Source: Sphingomonas sp. Mn802worker | Lineage (GTDB): Bacteria > Pseudomonadota > Alphaproteobacteria > Sphingomonadales > Sphingomonadaceae | Direction of reading: 5' to 3' | NCBI RefSeq assembly: GCF_000382485.1 | Contig: NZ_AORY01000004.1 | Span: forward strand, 434,001-498,000 | DNA length: 64,000 bases | In this document: piece after piece, positions 27,572 through 36,910 of the stretch | Numbering within the stretch: the first letter of the stretch is position 1 | Layout: every line of letters begins with the position of its first letter | Program-made: the position numbers and the translations under genes | The notes under the pieces: model-generated | Told to the model about the DNA's origin: nothing | The model's database searches: none | The model's input: only the letters and a program-made list of their open reading frames with translations

Positions 27572-29545
27572 CTATCGTGCGAGCGGCGAGCGGCGGTAAT
27601 CATCGAGGATCGCCGCCACATCGTCATAGAGCGAGACCGCGCCGGCGCGCCTGAGCGTACGGTCGGCGAACCCGCCGGAGCGGACCGCGACGGTGGCGAT
27701 GCCGCATTTGGCTGCGGCGGTGGCGTCATAGGGCGTGTCGCCGACGACGCGTGCTGCGGCGGGTGAGACGCCAAGCTTGTCACATGCGGCGGCAAAGATG
27801 TCGGGCGTGGGTTTGGTCGTGTCCGCATCCTCCTTGCTCGTCGTCACCGAGAGGATGTCGCGCACGCCGAGCAAGTCGATGTAATGGTCGAGTTCGTCCT
27901 TGCTGGCGGAAGAGGCAAGCGCGACCTGCTGGCCCTGTGCGGCGACGTGGCGCAGCAGGTCGGCGGCGTGTGGAAAGGGGCGGACGCGATCGAGGTAGCG
28001 CGTCTTGAAGATGTCACCATGACGGTTGGAAAGAGCATCGATCTCGGCATCGCTTGCGCCGGGGATCAGCGCGGGGACGAGCAGGTCGCCGCCCTTTCCG
28101 ATCTGATCGTGGATGCGCGCGGGTGCGATCTCGTGGCCGTATTCGCGAAGGGCGTGCTGCCATGCCCAGACATGGTAATCGTTGCTGTCGACGAGCGTGC
28201 CGTCGAGGTCGAAGATCACGGCCTCAACAGATGGGGTTGCTGCTCGCCGTGACGCCCAGGCGAGCAATCCCGCGCCGGCAAGCAGCGCGGCGCCGGGCAG
28301 CGCCCGACCTTGCCGGCGGAGCAATGCGAGGCCGAGCGTCGCGGTGGCAGCCTGAGTCACGCCGACCTTCTCGAACCCGGCAAGCCGTGTGATGCGCGTC
28401 GTCGCTCGTGCGGTGGCATAGTCCTTGACCGGACTACCCGCGGGCGCATCCGCCGTCGCCGGGGTGGACGAGGCCGAACTGGGGTTTGTGCCGTTCGCGA
28501 CATGGTCGGCGACCCATGCACCACGATCGCCCAGCGGACGATCGCCGTGGGTGGTGTCGCGTGCGGTCTGATGCTCAAGCTCCGAATTGAGCTCCGCGCC
28601 GAACAGCAGAATGTAGCTCGACAGGTACATCCACGTCAGCAGCACGACGACCGTGCCGATCGAGCCGTAGGTGGCGTCGTAATTGCCGAAATTGGCGACG
28701 TAGATGCCGAAGCCGATCGTGAGCATCAGCCACAGCAATGCGGCAAGCAGCGAGCCCGGCGTCAGCCACGTCCAGCGCGCGTGCTGGCGGGCAGGGCCGT
28801 AGCGGTAGAGCGTCGCGGCACCCGCCGACCCGGCGGCGGCGAGCAGGAGATAGGTGACGACCTTGCCCACAGCAGCGACCCAGTTAGGCAGCGTAGGCAA
28901 GAGCGTCTGCAGGAAGCCGAGCACGGTCACTGACACCATCGCGAGGATGGCGACCAATACCGCGCAGGCGGTGATGCCGAGTGCCAGCAGCGTCACGTGG
29001 ATGAAGCCGCGCGTTTCCTCTTCCTCATAGGCGATGTTGAGTGCGGTGATGACCGCGCCGGCCGCGTTGCGCGCGCCGAACAGCGCGATCGCGAGCGCAA
29101 CGAGCAGGCCGAAGCCCTTCTTCCCGTCCGAGGTATGGACGACGTTGAGCAACTGTTCGCCGATCAATTGCGCCGCCTGTTTGGGCAGGACCGAGGTGAG
29201 CGTCGCCATGTTGCTGGACACCGTCTGCGGATCGGCGACCAAGCCATAGGTCAGCACGATCGCGCCGAGCAGCGGCACGAGCGCGAGGAAGCCGTAGAAG
29301 GCGACACCGGCGGCGATCAGCCCGACATTGTCGTTGCCCGTTTCCTTCCACGTGCGGAGCGCAACCTGCTTCCAGGCCGGCCACGGCATCTGCCATGGCG
29401 ATTGCGCGTCCCTTCCGTCTGCTTGCGCGTCGATGTCGGCCCCCTGTCGTTCGCTTCGCCTGTCGGGCAAGAACCGTCGCGTTCGCGCCTCGTTCCGGGG
29501 TTGATCGGGATCAGCCTGCTGCGTTTGCGGGAACCGGCGCGTCAT
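27572..29545 (-). CDS. YihY/BrkB membrane protein fused to a HAD phosphatase
   Basis: One continuous 657 aa frame joins two normally separate proteins. Residues about 55-330 are a YihY/virulence factor BrkB membrane domain (LIAAGVAFYGFLALVPLL, then LTWMYLSSYILLFGAELNSELEHQ) with about six spans. After a Ser/Ala/Pro-rich linker and two more hydrophobic stretches (near 400-432) comes a complete HAD hydrolase of the beta-phosphoglucomutase type: FDLDGTLVDSN (nucleophile Asp446, acid Asp448), LASSASK, TKPTPD and VVGDTPYDA. All four HAD motifs look intact. The start is uncertain: ATG 29545 precedes a disordered, charged N-terminus and lacks a good ribosome site. Confidence 0.83.
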   Translation of the reverse strand: MTRRFPQTQQADPDQPRNEARTRRFLPDRRSERQGADIDAQADGRDAQSPWQMPWPAWKQVALRTWKETGNDNVGLIAAGVAFYGFLALVPLLGAIVLTYGLVADPQTVSSNMATLTSVLPKQAAQLIGEQLLNVVHTSDGKKGFGLLVALAIALFGARNAAGAVITALNIAYEEEETRGFIHVTLLALGITACAVLVAILAMVSVTVLGFLQTLLPTLPNWVAAVGKVVTYLLLAAAGSAGAATLYRYGPARQHARWTWLTPGSLLAALLWLMLTIGFGIYVANFGNYDATYGSIGTVVVLLTWMYLSSYILLFGAELNSELEHQTARDTTHGDRPLGDRGAWVADHVANGTNPSSASSTPATADAPAGSPVKDYATARATTRITRLAGFEKVGVTQAATATLGLALLRRQGRALPGAALLAGAGLLAWASRRAATPSVEAVIFDLDGTLVDSNDYHVWAWQHALREYGHEIAPARIHDQIGKGGDLLVPALIPGASDAEIDALSNRHGDIFKTRYLDRVRPFPHAADLLRHVAAQGQQVALASSASKDELDHYIDLLGVRDILSVTTSKEDADTTKPTPDIFAAACDKLGVSPAAARVVGDTPYDATAAAKCGIATVAVRSGGFADRTLRRAGAVSLYDDVAAILDDYRRSPLAR

Positions 29546-29585
29546 CGCACGCGCTTGCTGATGGAAGAGAGCAGGAGAATTGTGG

Positions 29586-29882
29586 ATGACCGAGGCAAGC
29601 TGGAGCGGTGCAGGGTCGATCGAGTGGACGATGAGCGCATCGCTGGAGGATGTCACCAGGGGCGGCGAGCAGGTTCCCGAGGTCACCAGCCTGGAGCGCG
29701 CCACACGCGCATGGCAGGCGCTGCCACCGGCGCAGCGCAGCGAGGCGGTGTTGACCGCGGAGCGACCGGTGACGCTGCCGGGCGAACTGCCCGCAGACCG
29801 CTATGTCGGGGATGCGATCGGCCGGATCGCCGCGCTGTTGCCAAGCGGGAACGACGATGAGCGTGGCGACACGGCGGCGTAA
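29586..29882 (+). CDS. Small hypothetical protein
   Basis: 98 aa, no recognised domain. Contains SLERATRAWQALPPAQRSEAV and ends in an acidic tail; looks like a small cytoplasmic soluble protein. The start ATG at 29586 has AGGAG about 8 bases upstream (in GAGCAGGAGAATTGTGG), which supports translation. It reads away from the YihY-HAD gene with only 40 bases between the starts. Function unknown. Confidence 0.55.
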   Translation: MTEASWSGAGSIEWTMSASLEDVTRGGEQVPEVTSLERATRAWQALPPAQRSEAVLTAERPVTLPGELPADRYVGDAIGRIAALLPSGNDDERGDTAA

Positions 29883-29901
29883 GTCGCCAAGCACACGCGC
29901 G

Positions 29902-29926
29902 GGAACACGTACGCGTGACGAGGCTT
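29902..29926 (+). promoter_or_regulatory. Weak candidate EcfG-type promoter
   Basis: GGAAC, 16 bases, GCTT. The -35 element is exact but the -10 differs from CGTT. It lies about 30 bases before the 91 aa gene at 29956, at the expected distance for a start near 29933. Confidence 0.22.
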
Positions 29927-29955
29927 GTACCCCTGCCAAGCAGATCAAGAGGTAG

Positions 29956-30231
29956 ATGATGGCCACGAGCCAGTTGGAAATCGATCATTCGAGCATCCTC
30001 GACAACATCGAGGGCGAGCAGGTGGAGTTCACCGGCGAGGTCGATGCCGAGGAATATGAATTCGCCGTTCAGTATGACGTACTCGAGGCGCTGAGCGGCG
30101 ATCGACCCGACGGCGATGCGGCGGACACGTTCCAGCGCTTCATCGACCAGATCAGCGATGCGGCGCTGTCGGCGCTGTCGCGCAACGCCGATCAGGGCAT
30201 GATTATCGTGAGCGAAAACGACCTCGAATAA
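29956..30231 (+). CDS. Small acidic protein, DUF1488-like
   Basis: 91 aa, strongly acidic. The order of features (VEFTGEVDAEEYEFAVQYDVLEAL, then a helix with FQRFIDQISDAALSAL, ending MIIVSENDL) resembles the DUF1488 family; function unknown. Ribosome site AGAGGTAG is directly in front; either ATG 29956 or 29959 may be used. It precedes another small gene by 41 bases, and the two are probably co-transcribed. Confidence 0.7.
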   Translation: MMATSQLEIDHSSILDNIEGEQVEFTGEVDAEEYEFAVQYDVLEALSGDRPDGDAADTFQRFIDQISDAALSALSRNADQGMIIVSENDLE

Positions 30232-30272
30232 GTTCAAGCGCTACCAATGGATCGAAGCGAAAGGATCAAGGC

Positions 30273-30437
30273 ATGAGCGGCAGTGATACCGACAAAGACG
30301 AACTAGCCAGCTACAACAACGCAGCAAAGAAGACCGTCGACGCTGGCGTTGCCGACGAGGTGGCAGGTTATGACCAGGAAATCGTGCCGACCGAGGATGG
30401 TAAGTCGGCGCAGGATAGTGAGGCACATCCCAACTAA
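30273..30437 (+). CDS. Small hydrophilic protein, 54 aa
   Basis: Short frame from ATG 30273 to TAA 30435-30437, with AAAGGA about 9 bases before the start. The product begins MSGSDTDKDELASYNNAAKK and ends KSAQDSEAHPN. It is highly polar, rich in Asp, Glu, Lys and Ala, with no hydrophobic core, as in small desiccation or stress proteins. No family recognised. It lies 41 bases after the DUF1488-like gene, in the same direction. Confidence 0.55.
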   Translation: MSGSDTDKDELASYNNAAKKTVDAGVADEVAGYDQEIVPTEDGKSAQDSEAHPN

Positions 30438-30506
30438 AACACGTTGTCACGGGTGGTGGTCAGTCGACCGCCTCCTGTATCAGCGAGGTGAACCGCAGCT
30501 GTTGTC

Positions 30507-30683
30507 CTAGTAGAGGCGGCGCGGCTCCGCCACCGGGCGTGCCATGTCGACCTGATCGAGCTGGCGCAGCAGATCATCGAAGCTGTTGTCGCGCGGGACG
30601 GGAAAATGTCGTGTGAAGCTGGTGCCCAGCACGTCAAGGTCGCGCTGCGTCAGCAATCCAACCGAGACGATCTTGTCAGTCAC
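30507..30683 (-). CDS. Small hypothetical protein, 58 aa, GTG start
   Basis: Frame from GTG 30683 to TAG 30507-30509. The ribosome site AGGAGGAACGCG just before the start is one of the best in the window, which argues strongly that it is translated. Product begins MTDKIVSVGLLTQRDLDVLG and contains FTRHFPVPRDNSFDDLLRQLDQVD. It looks like a short conserved alpha-helical protein of unknown function. It is convergent with the 54 aa gene and divergent from the MscS gene. Confidence 0.65.
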   Translation of the reverse strand: MTDKIVSVGLLTQRDLDVLGTSFTRHFPVPRDNSFDDLLRQLDQVDMARPVAEPRRLY

Positions 30684-30966
30684 CGCGTTCCTCCTGTGTT
30701 AGGGAACGGGCTTGAACGGCTTTGGTGCCGTGGTGCGCGAATAAAGCGTGATCAAGAGCTTCACGGAGAAGCAGCGTTGATTTTTCGTCAACAGACTGTT
30801 GTTCCCGTTACCGAATAAGCTGGGTCCCGATGCCGGCCTCAGCGTGGCTCAGACCATCATGTCTATGTAACCGCGCAAACATGGTACGCCGACTTGAGCG
30901 CTCCGGTGCGATGATGCGATTGTCGCGGCCTTCACAAGCGGGCGCACTCTTGGGTACGGCCTGCCG

Positions 30967-33381
30967 ATGGTCCTGCAACTTATCTCGCGCGCGCTGGTAG
31001 CGCTGCTGCTGCTCGTCAGCTTGCCCGCGTCCGCGCAAGGAACGTCGGTCGCCGCGCTCAGCCAGCAGATCGCCCAGGCGGAGCGCGATGTCGGCGATGT
31101 CGATCGCGCGCTCGACCAGCAGGTTGATGACGACCAACGCGACGATTTGCGCGCGAAGGCGCTGGCGGCGAAAGAGGCGGCAACCGACGCAGCGACACAG
31201 TTGCAGACGCAGTTGACGCTGATCGATGCCAAGGTGGCGCAGCTAGGCTCGCCGGCGGCAGGAACGAGCGAAGCCGGAGACATTCGCGCGCAACGCGCCG
31301 CGCTGGCGCGGCAGCACAGCGCGCTCGACTCGGCGGTGAAGCGCGGTCGGCTGCTCGGCGTCACCGCGCAGCAGCTGATCGACGAGATCGCGCAGGGGCA
31401 GGCGGCGCAGTTCGGCGAGCGGTTGTCCGCACACAGCCCGTCGCCGCTGTCGCCGACGTTCTGGCGCGCGATCCTGCTGTCGGCGCCGCGCGACCTGCGC
31501 CGGGCGAGCAGCTTCGTGACCAGCGGTGTCGCGCAGGCGCGGGCGCAGTCGCGCGGCAGCGTGCCGTGGCAGGCGCTGGCGGGTGTTATCGTCTTCGTCG
31601 CGGTGTTGGGGCCGGGGCGACTGGCGCTGCGTCGGCTGGGACAGCGGTTTCTGATCGAGGGCGCACCGGGACACCGCGTGCGCCGGTCGGGTTATGCAAT
31701 CTGGCGCATCATGATCGGTACGTTGACCCCATTGTGCGCCACGTTTGCGCTGGTACAGGGTATCCGCTGGGGTCGGCTAGAGGCGGCGAGCTGGAGCTCG
31801 GTGTTCGACGGGCTGATCGCGGCGATGACCTTTGCCGGGTTGACGCTGTCGGCGACGGGGGCGCTGCTGATGCGCAACCAGTCGTCGTGGCGGGTAGCGG
31901 CGATCGGGGATACGACGGCGACGCGGCTGCGTCCGTTCTCGATCCTGCTGGCGGCGCTGTCGTTCGCGACCATCATCGTCGACACGGTCAACCGCGCGGT
32001 GAATGCGAGCGGCGCGGCGCGCGTCGCCGCGCAGGCCGCCGAAGCCTCGCTCCACCTGCTGCTGCTCGCCGCGACGCTGCTGGCGCTCGGCCGGTTGCGC
32101 GCCGAACAGGCGGACGACGAGCAGGGCGAGACGACGCGCGCCGGACTGGGCGCGGTGACGCTGCTCGCTTGGGGAATCGTGCTGGTCGCCGGCATTGGGC
32201 TGCTGTTCGGTTATGTCGGGTTCAGCCTGTTCCTTGTGCAGTTGGTGTCGTGGGGCACAGTGCTCGGCTCGGCGACCTACCTGTTGACGACCGCGATCGA
32301 CGATGTCGCGACCACGCTGTTCAAGCGCAGCAGCGCGACCGGGCGGACGCTGGTGCGCGCGCTGGGACTTCGGGGCAGCAGCGTCGATCAGTTCGGGGTG
32401 CTGTTGTCGGGTGTGTTGCGGCTGATCGTCGCGGTGACGGCGTTCGGGCTGCTGCTGTCGCCGTTCGGTGCGGGCAACGGCGTCACGTCGCTGTTCGGGC
32501 GCGTCGGCACGTTGGCGCAGGGGATCGAGATCGGCGGCGTGTCGGTGTCGCCAGGCACCATCGTGCGCGGGCTGGTGGTGTTGTTCGTCGGGCTGGCGCT
32601 GGTGCGCGGGTTCATGGGGTGGCTGGAGGGGCGCTACCTGCCCGCGACCGATCTGGACGGATCGGGGCAGAATTCGGTCAGGCTGGTCGCGCGCTATGTC
32701 GGGATCGCGCTCGCGGTGATCTGGGCGCTCGCGTCGCTGGGCATCGGGGTGGAGCGGATCGCGCTGCTGTTGTCCGCCTTGTCGGTCGGCATCGGTTTCG
32801 GTTTGCAGGCGATCACGCAGAATTTCGTCTCCGGGTTGATCCTGCTGGCCGAGCGGCCGATCAAGATCGGCGATCTGGTGCGCGTCGGCACCGACGAGGG
32901 CGATGTGAAGCGGATCAGCGTGCGATCGACCGAGATCGAGCTCGCCGACCATTCGACGCTGATCGTGCCCAATTCGGAGCTGATCACCAAATCGGTGCTC
33001 AACAAGACGCTGGCGAGCCCGCTGGGTCGCATGCAGATCCAGTTCTCCGTCCCGCTCGGCACCGAAGCGGCGCGGGTGCGTGAGTTGGTGCTGGAGAGTT
33101 TCGCAGCGGAAAGCGCGGTACTGGATGATCCCGCGCCATCGGCGTTTGTCGATTCGATCGCGGATGGGCGCATCCTGTTCAACTGCTTCGCGCATGTCGC
33201 CACCCCGCGCGCAGCGTATGGCGCGCGCTCGTCCGTGTTCATGGCGCTGCTCGGCCGATTTCACGAGGAGGGGATCGACATTGGCACGGTGCCGCAGCGG
33301 CTGGAGATGGTCGCCGCGCCCACGCTCGCGGACGGTCGCCCAGAGAAGAAGAAAGACGCTTCGGAATCAGGTGACGAATGA
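30967..33381 (+). CDS. DUF3772-containing mechanosensitive channel (MscS family)
   Basis: 804 aa large MscS-type channel. Signal peptide to about residue 23 (ASAQ), a periplasmic coiled-coil DUF3772 domain (about 25-190), about eight membrane segments, then the MscS core: the pore helix region LSVGIGFGLQAITQNFVSG and LAERPIKIGDLVRVG, the beta domain with IVPNSELITKSVLNKTL and a C-terminal cytoplasmic domain ending in a charged tail. Releases solutes during hypo-osmotic shock. Its stop is 40 bases before the amidohydrolase gene. Confidence 0.93.
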   Translation: MVLQLISRALVALLLLVSLPASAQGTSVAALSQQIAQAERDVGDVDRALDQQVDDDQRDDLRAKALAAKEAATDAATQLQTQLTLIDAKVAQLGSPAAGTSEAGDIRAQRAALARQHSALDSAVKRGRLLGVTAQQLIDEIAQGQAAQFGERLSAHSPSPLSPTFWRAILLSAPRDLRRASSFVTSGVAQARAQSRGSVPWQALAGVIVFVAVLGPGRLALRRLGQRFLIEGAPGHRVRRSGYAIWRIMIGTLTPLCATFALVQGIRWGRLEAASWSSVFDGLIAAMTFAGLTLSATGALLMRNQSSWRVAAIGDTTATRLRPFSILLAALSFATIIVDTVNRAVNASGAARVAAQAAEASLHLLLLAATLLALGRLRAEQADDEQGETTRAGLGAVTLLAWGIVLVAGIGLLFGYVGFSLFLVQLVSWGTVLGSATYLLTTAIDDVATTLFKRSSATGRTLVRALGLRGSSVDQFGVLLSGVLRLIVAVTAFGLLLSPFGAGNGVTSLFGRVGTLAQGIEIGGVSVSPGTIVRGLVVLFVGLALVRGFMGWLEGRYLPATDLDGSGQNSVRLVARYVGIALAVIWALASLGIGVERIALLLSALSVGIGFGLQAITQNFVSGLILLAERPIKIGDLVRVGTDEGDVKRISVRSTEIELADHSTLIVPNSELITKSVLNKTLASPLGRMQIQFSVPLGTEAARVRELVLESFAAESAVLDDPAPSAFVDSIADGRILFNCFAHVATPRAAYGARSSVFMALLGRFHEEGIDIGTVPQRLEMVAAPTLADGRPEKKKDASESGDE

Positions 33382-33421
33382 AACCGATCGGCTAGAAAGG
33401 CGGCAAAAGAGGGGAACTTGC

Positions 33422-36400
33422 ATGACCTACCGTGCCGCCACCGCCGTCGCCTTGTGCCTGATGGCGGCGCAACTATCGGCTCAGGTCGCGCCGACCAACG
33501 CGCCGACCCCGATCGAGCGGACACAGGCGCCCGAGAACCAGATCACGCAGCCGAGCCCCGAGGTGGTCACCGATCGCCCGATGGTTGCGCCGCCTGCGAC
33601 GCCCGCGCCCAACGCCAACGCGCGAACGGTCGCCGCTGCCCCTGCGAAGGCTCCGAAGTGGGACGTGAACGCGCCGCCGGGCATGCGCACGCGTGAGGTG
33701 GCGATCAACACCGATAACGGCAGCTGGATGAACGTCGACGTATCACCTGACGGGCGGTTGATTGCGTTCGACATGCTGGGCGACATCTACACCATGGGAA
33801 TCGCGGGCGGCACGCCGACGCGGATCGCGCAGGGGCTGGCGTATGAGCATCAGCCGCGCTTCTCACCCGATGGGCGCCGGATCGCCTTCACCTCCGACCG
33901 CGGCGGCGGCGACAACATCTGGGTGATGAACGTCGACGGCAGTGACAAGAGGCAGGTGACGAAGGAGGACTTCCGCCTGCTCAACCAGCCGTCGTGGAGC
34001 CCGGACGGACGCTTCATCGCGGCGAAGAAGCATTTCACCACCGGCCGCTCATTGGGCACCGGCGAGGTGTGGCTGTACCATGTCTCGGGCGGCGGTGGGG
34101 TGCAGCTGGTCAAGCGCAAGAGCGAGCAACTGCAGAAGGAACTGGGCGAGCCGATCTATGCGCCCGACGGCAAGAGCATCTTCTACACCCGCAACGTGAC
34201 GCCGGGTCCGATCTTCGAATATGCGCAGAACTCGCGCACCGACCTGTTCAACATCGAACGCTACGACATCGACTCTGGCGAGGTGACCACCGCGGTGTCG
34301 GGCGTCGGTGGATCGGTGCGCCCGACGCTGTCGCGCGACGGCAAAAGGATCGCCTTCGTGCGGCGCGAGAACAACAAGACCAAGCTGTGGGTCAAGGAGC
34401 TGTCGACCGGCATCGAGCGCGTCGTCTACGGCGATCTCGACCGCGACGTGCAGGAAACCTGGGCGGTGACCGGCGTCTATCCCAACATGGCGTGGACGCC
34501 CGACGGTACGGCGATCATGATCTGGGCGGGCGGGCATATCCAGCGTGTCGCGGTCGATGGCTCGGGCGCACGCGTGGTGCCGTTCCGGGTCAACGACACG
34601 CGCGTGGTGATCGACGCGACGCACCCGCAGGTCGAGGTGTCGCCCGACCGCATTCAGACCAGAATGCCGCGCTGGGCGAGCGTCTCTCCCGATGGGGGGC
34701 AGGTCGTGTTCGAGACACTGGGGAAGCTGTGGGTCAAGCCGATGGCGGGCGGCGCGGCGCGGCGGCTGACCCGCGCGACCGACGAGTTCGAGCTGTGGCC
34801 GAGCTGGTCGCGCGACGGCAGGCAGATCGTCTTCGTCGGCTGGACCGACGCCGGGCTGGGGCAGGTCAAGACGGTCGCGGCGGCTGGCGGCGCGGTGAAG
34901 GTCGTGACCAATGCGGCGGGGCTGTATCGCCGGCCGCACTTCTCGCCCGATGCCAAGGTGATCGTGTTCGAGCAGGGCGAGGGCGGCGGGCTGACCGCGG
35001 CGCGCGGACCCGGCGGATCGGGCGCGTACCGCGTGGCGGCGACGGGCGGCGCGCCGGTCAGGATTGCGGACGGCGCGGCCGAGCCGCAGTTCGGCGACCG
35101 GAACGACCGCGTGTTCCTGCTGACCAGCGAGAAGGACAAGCGCCAGCTCGTCAGCACCGACCTGAATGGTGAAGCGAAGCGGGTGCACGCGCAGGGCGAG
35201 CTGGTCAGCGATTATCAGGTGTCGCCAACGGGCGAGTTCGTCGCGTTCAAGCAGAATTACCAGGCATTTGTCATGCCGCTGATGCCCGGCACGCAGGGGG
35301 TTGAGACCGACAAAAAGGCCGGGCCGCTGCCCGTCACGCAGGTGAGCGCGGACGGTGCGGACTTCATCAATTGGTCTAACGATGGACAGACGCTGAACTG
35401 GAGCACCGGGCCGACGCTCTATACCGCGCAGGTCAATACCTTGTTTTCGCAGGCGCCAGCGGGCGAGAACGCGCCCAAGTTCGCCGCACCGCGCACCGGC
35501 GTGTCGCTGTCGATGGACGTGCCCGCGGCCAAGCCTACGGGCACGGTCGCACTGACCGGCGCGCGCGTGGTGACGATGGCGCGCGCGGACGGCGGGATCA
35601 TCGACGATGCGACGATCCTGATCCGCGGCGACCGCATCGTCGCGGTCGGCCCGCGCGCATCGATCGCGATCCCTGCCGGCACCAAGACGATCGATGTCGC
35701 CGGCAAGACGATCATCCCCGGGCTGGTTGATGCTCACGCGCACGGGCCGCAGGGCGACGACGAGCTGGTGCCGCAGCAGAACTGGAATGCGATGGCGAAC
35801 CTCGCGCTCGGCACGACGACGATCCACGATCCGTCGTCGCGTTCGGCCGAGATCTTTCCCGCCGCCGAGATGCAGCGTGCCGGCATGATCCTGACGCCGC
35901 GCATCTTTTCCACCGGTGAGATCATCTACGGCGCGAAGTCGCCTGACGTGTACGCGGAGATCAACGGCTACGACGACGCGCTCGCCGACGTGCGGCGGTT
36001 GAAGGCGCAGGGCGCACACAGCGTCAAGAACTACAACCAGCCGCGGCGCGAGCAGCGTCAGATGGTGGTCGCCGCCGCGCAGGCCGAGGGGATGGAGGTC
36101 GTGCCCGAGGGCGGGTCGCTATTCACGCAGGACGTGACGCTGATCCAGGACGGCAACTCGACCGTCGAGCACAACATCCCGCTTGAGCATTTCTACGACG
36201 ATCTGATCCAGCTGTGGACCCAGACGAAGACCAACTACACGCCGACCTTGGTCGTCACCTATGGCGGGCCGGCAGGCGATCCGTACTGGCGCGCGCATAC
36301 CGACGTGTGGCGTCACCCGATCCTGTCGCGCCACGCGCCGCAGGCGTTGCTCGCGGCGCAAAACGCGCGGCGTGAACTGGCGCCGGAGGAGGATTACGTC

Positions 36401-36850
36401 GACGGCGAGAGCGCGCGCGAGGCGAAGAAGCTGGCTGACAAGGGCGTGCAGGTGTCGATTGGCGCGCACGGGCAGCAGCCCGGGCTGGGCGCGCATTGGG
36501 AGATGTGGAGCTTTGCCAAGGGCGGCTGGTCGCCGATCGAGGCGCTGCGCGCGGGCACGATCATGCCGGCCACCTCGCTCGGTTACCAGAAGGACGTCGG
36601 CTCGCTCGAACCCGGCAAGCTCGCCGATCTGGTCGTGCTCGACGCCGATCCGACGGTGAACATCCACAATTCGGATAAGGTGTCGCGCGTGATGCTTGGC
36701 GGGCATCTGTACGATGCCGCGACGCTCAACGAGGTCGGAACCGGCAATCGCCAGCGGATGCCGTACTGGTTCGAGGGCGCGAACGGCGCAGGCGGCACGG
36801 GCACGCGGATGACGACCGGTCACGGCTACGGCGACGCGGATCAGGATTGA
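33422..36850 (+). CDS. Exported TolB-like beta-propeller/amidohydrolase
   Basis: 1142 aa secreted enzyme with a signal peptide (LMAAQLSAQ) and a Pro/Ala-rich linker. Residues about 90-680 form a TolB/PD40 propeller with repeated DGR.IAF blades such as VSPDGRLIAFDM and FSPDGRRIAFTSDRGG. Residues about 710-1120 are an amidohydrolase: LVDAHAHGP (metal-binding HxH near 771), VEHNIPLEHF, the IGAHGQQPGLGAHWEMW segment and the C-terminal GSLEPGKLADLVVLD. Probably a periplasmic cyclic amide or peptide hydrolase; substrate unknown. The ATG at 33422 has GAGGGGAA before it; the frame continues upstream inside the MscS gene but carries no family sequence there. Confidence 0.92.
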   Translation: MTYRAATAVALCLMAAQLSAQVAPTNAPTPIERTQAPENQITQPSPEVVTDRPMVAPPATPAPNANARTVAAAPAKAPKWDVNAPPGMRTREVAINTDNGSWMNVDVSPDGRLIAFDMLGDIYTMGIAGGTPTRIAQGLAYEHQPRFSPDGRRIAFTSDRGGGDNIWVMNVDGSDKRQVTKEDFRLLNQPSWSPDGRFIAAKKHFTTGRSLGTGEVWLYHVSGGGGVQLVKRKSEQLQKELGEPIYAPDGKSIFYTRNVTPGPIFEYAQNSRTDLFNIERYDIDSGEVTTAVSGVGGSVRPTLSRDGKRIAFVRRENNKTKLWVKELSTGIERVVYGDLDRDVQETWAVTGVYPNMAWTPDGTAIMIWAGGHIQRVAVDGSGARVVPFRVNDTRVVIDATHPQVEVSPDRIQTRMPRWASVSPDGGQVVFETLGKLWVKPMAGGAARRLTRATDEFELWPSWSRDGRQIVFVGWTDAGLGQVKTVAAAGGAVKVVTNAAGLYRRPHFSPDAKVIVFEQGEGGGLTAARGPGGSGAYRVAATGGAPVRIADGAAEPQFGDRNDRVFLLTSEKDKRQLVSTDLNGEAKRVHAQGELVSDYQVSPTGEFVAFKQNYQAFVMPLMPGTQGVETDKKAGPLPVTQVSADGADFINWSNDGQTLNWSTGPTLYTAQVNTLFSQAPAGENAPKFAAPRTGVSLSMDVPAAKPTGTVALTGARVVTMARADGGIIDDATILIRGDRIVAVGPRASIAIPAGTKTIDVAGKTIIPGLVDAHAHGPQGDDELVPQQNWNAMANLALGTTTIHDPSSRSAEIFPAAEMQRAGMILTPRIFSTGEIIYGAKSPDVYAEINGYDDALADVRRLKAQGAHSVKNYNQPRREQRQMVVAAAQAEGMEVVPEGGSLFTQDVTLIQDGNSTVEHNIPLEHFYDDLIQLWTQTKTNYTPTLVVTYGGPAGDPYWRAHTDVWRHPILSRHAPQALLAAQNARRELAPEEDYVDGESAREAKKLADKGVQVSIGAHGQQPGLGAHWEMWSFAKGGWSPIEALRAGTIMPATSLGYQKDVGSLEPGKLADLVVLDADPTVNIHNSDKVSRVMLGGHLYDAATLNEVGTGNRQRMPYWFEGANGAGGTGTRMTTGHGYGDADQD

Positions 36851-36910
36851 TCTGACGCGTGGGCAACCGATCTGCTAGGGGCACGCGCGAGCCAGTGTGC
36901 CCCCAAGTGG

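Noticed and set aside
34049..36019. A 656 aa frame opposite the amidohydrolase gene
   Set aside because: Same reason: an antisense shadow of a well-supported gene.
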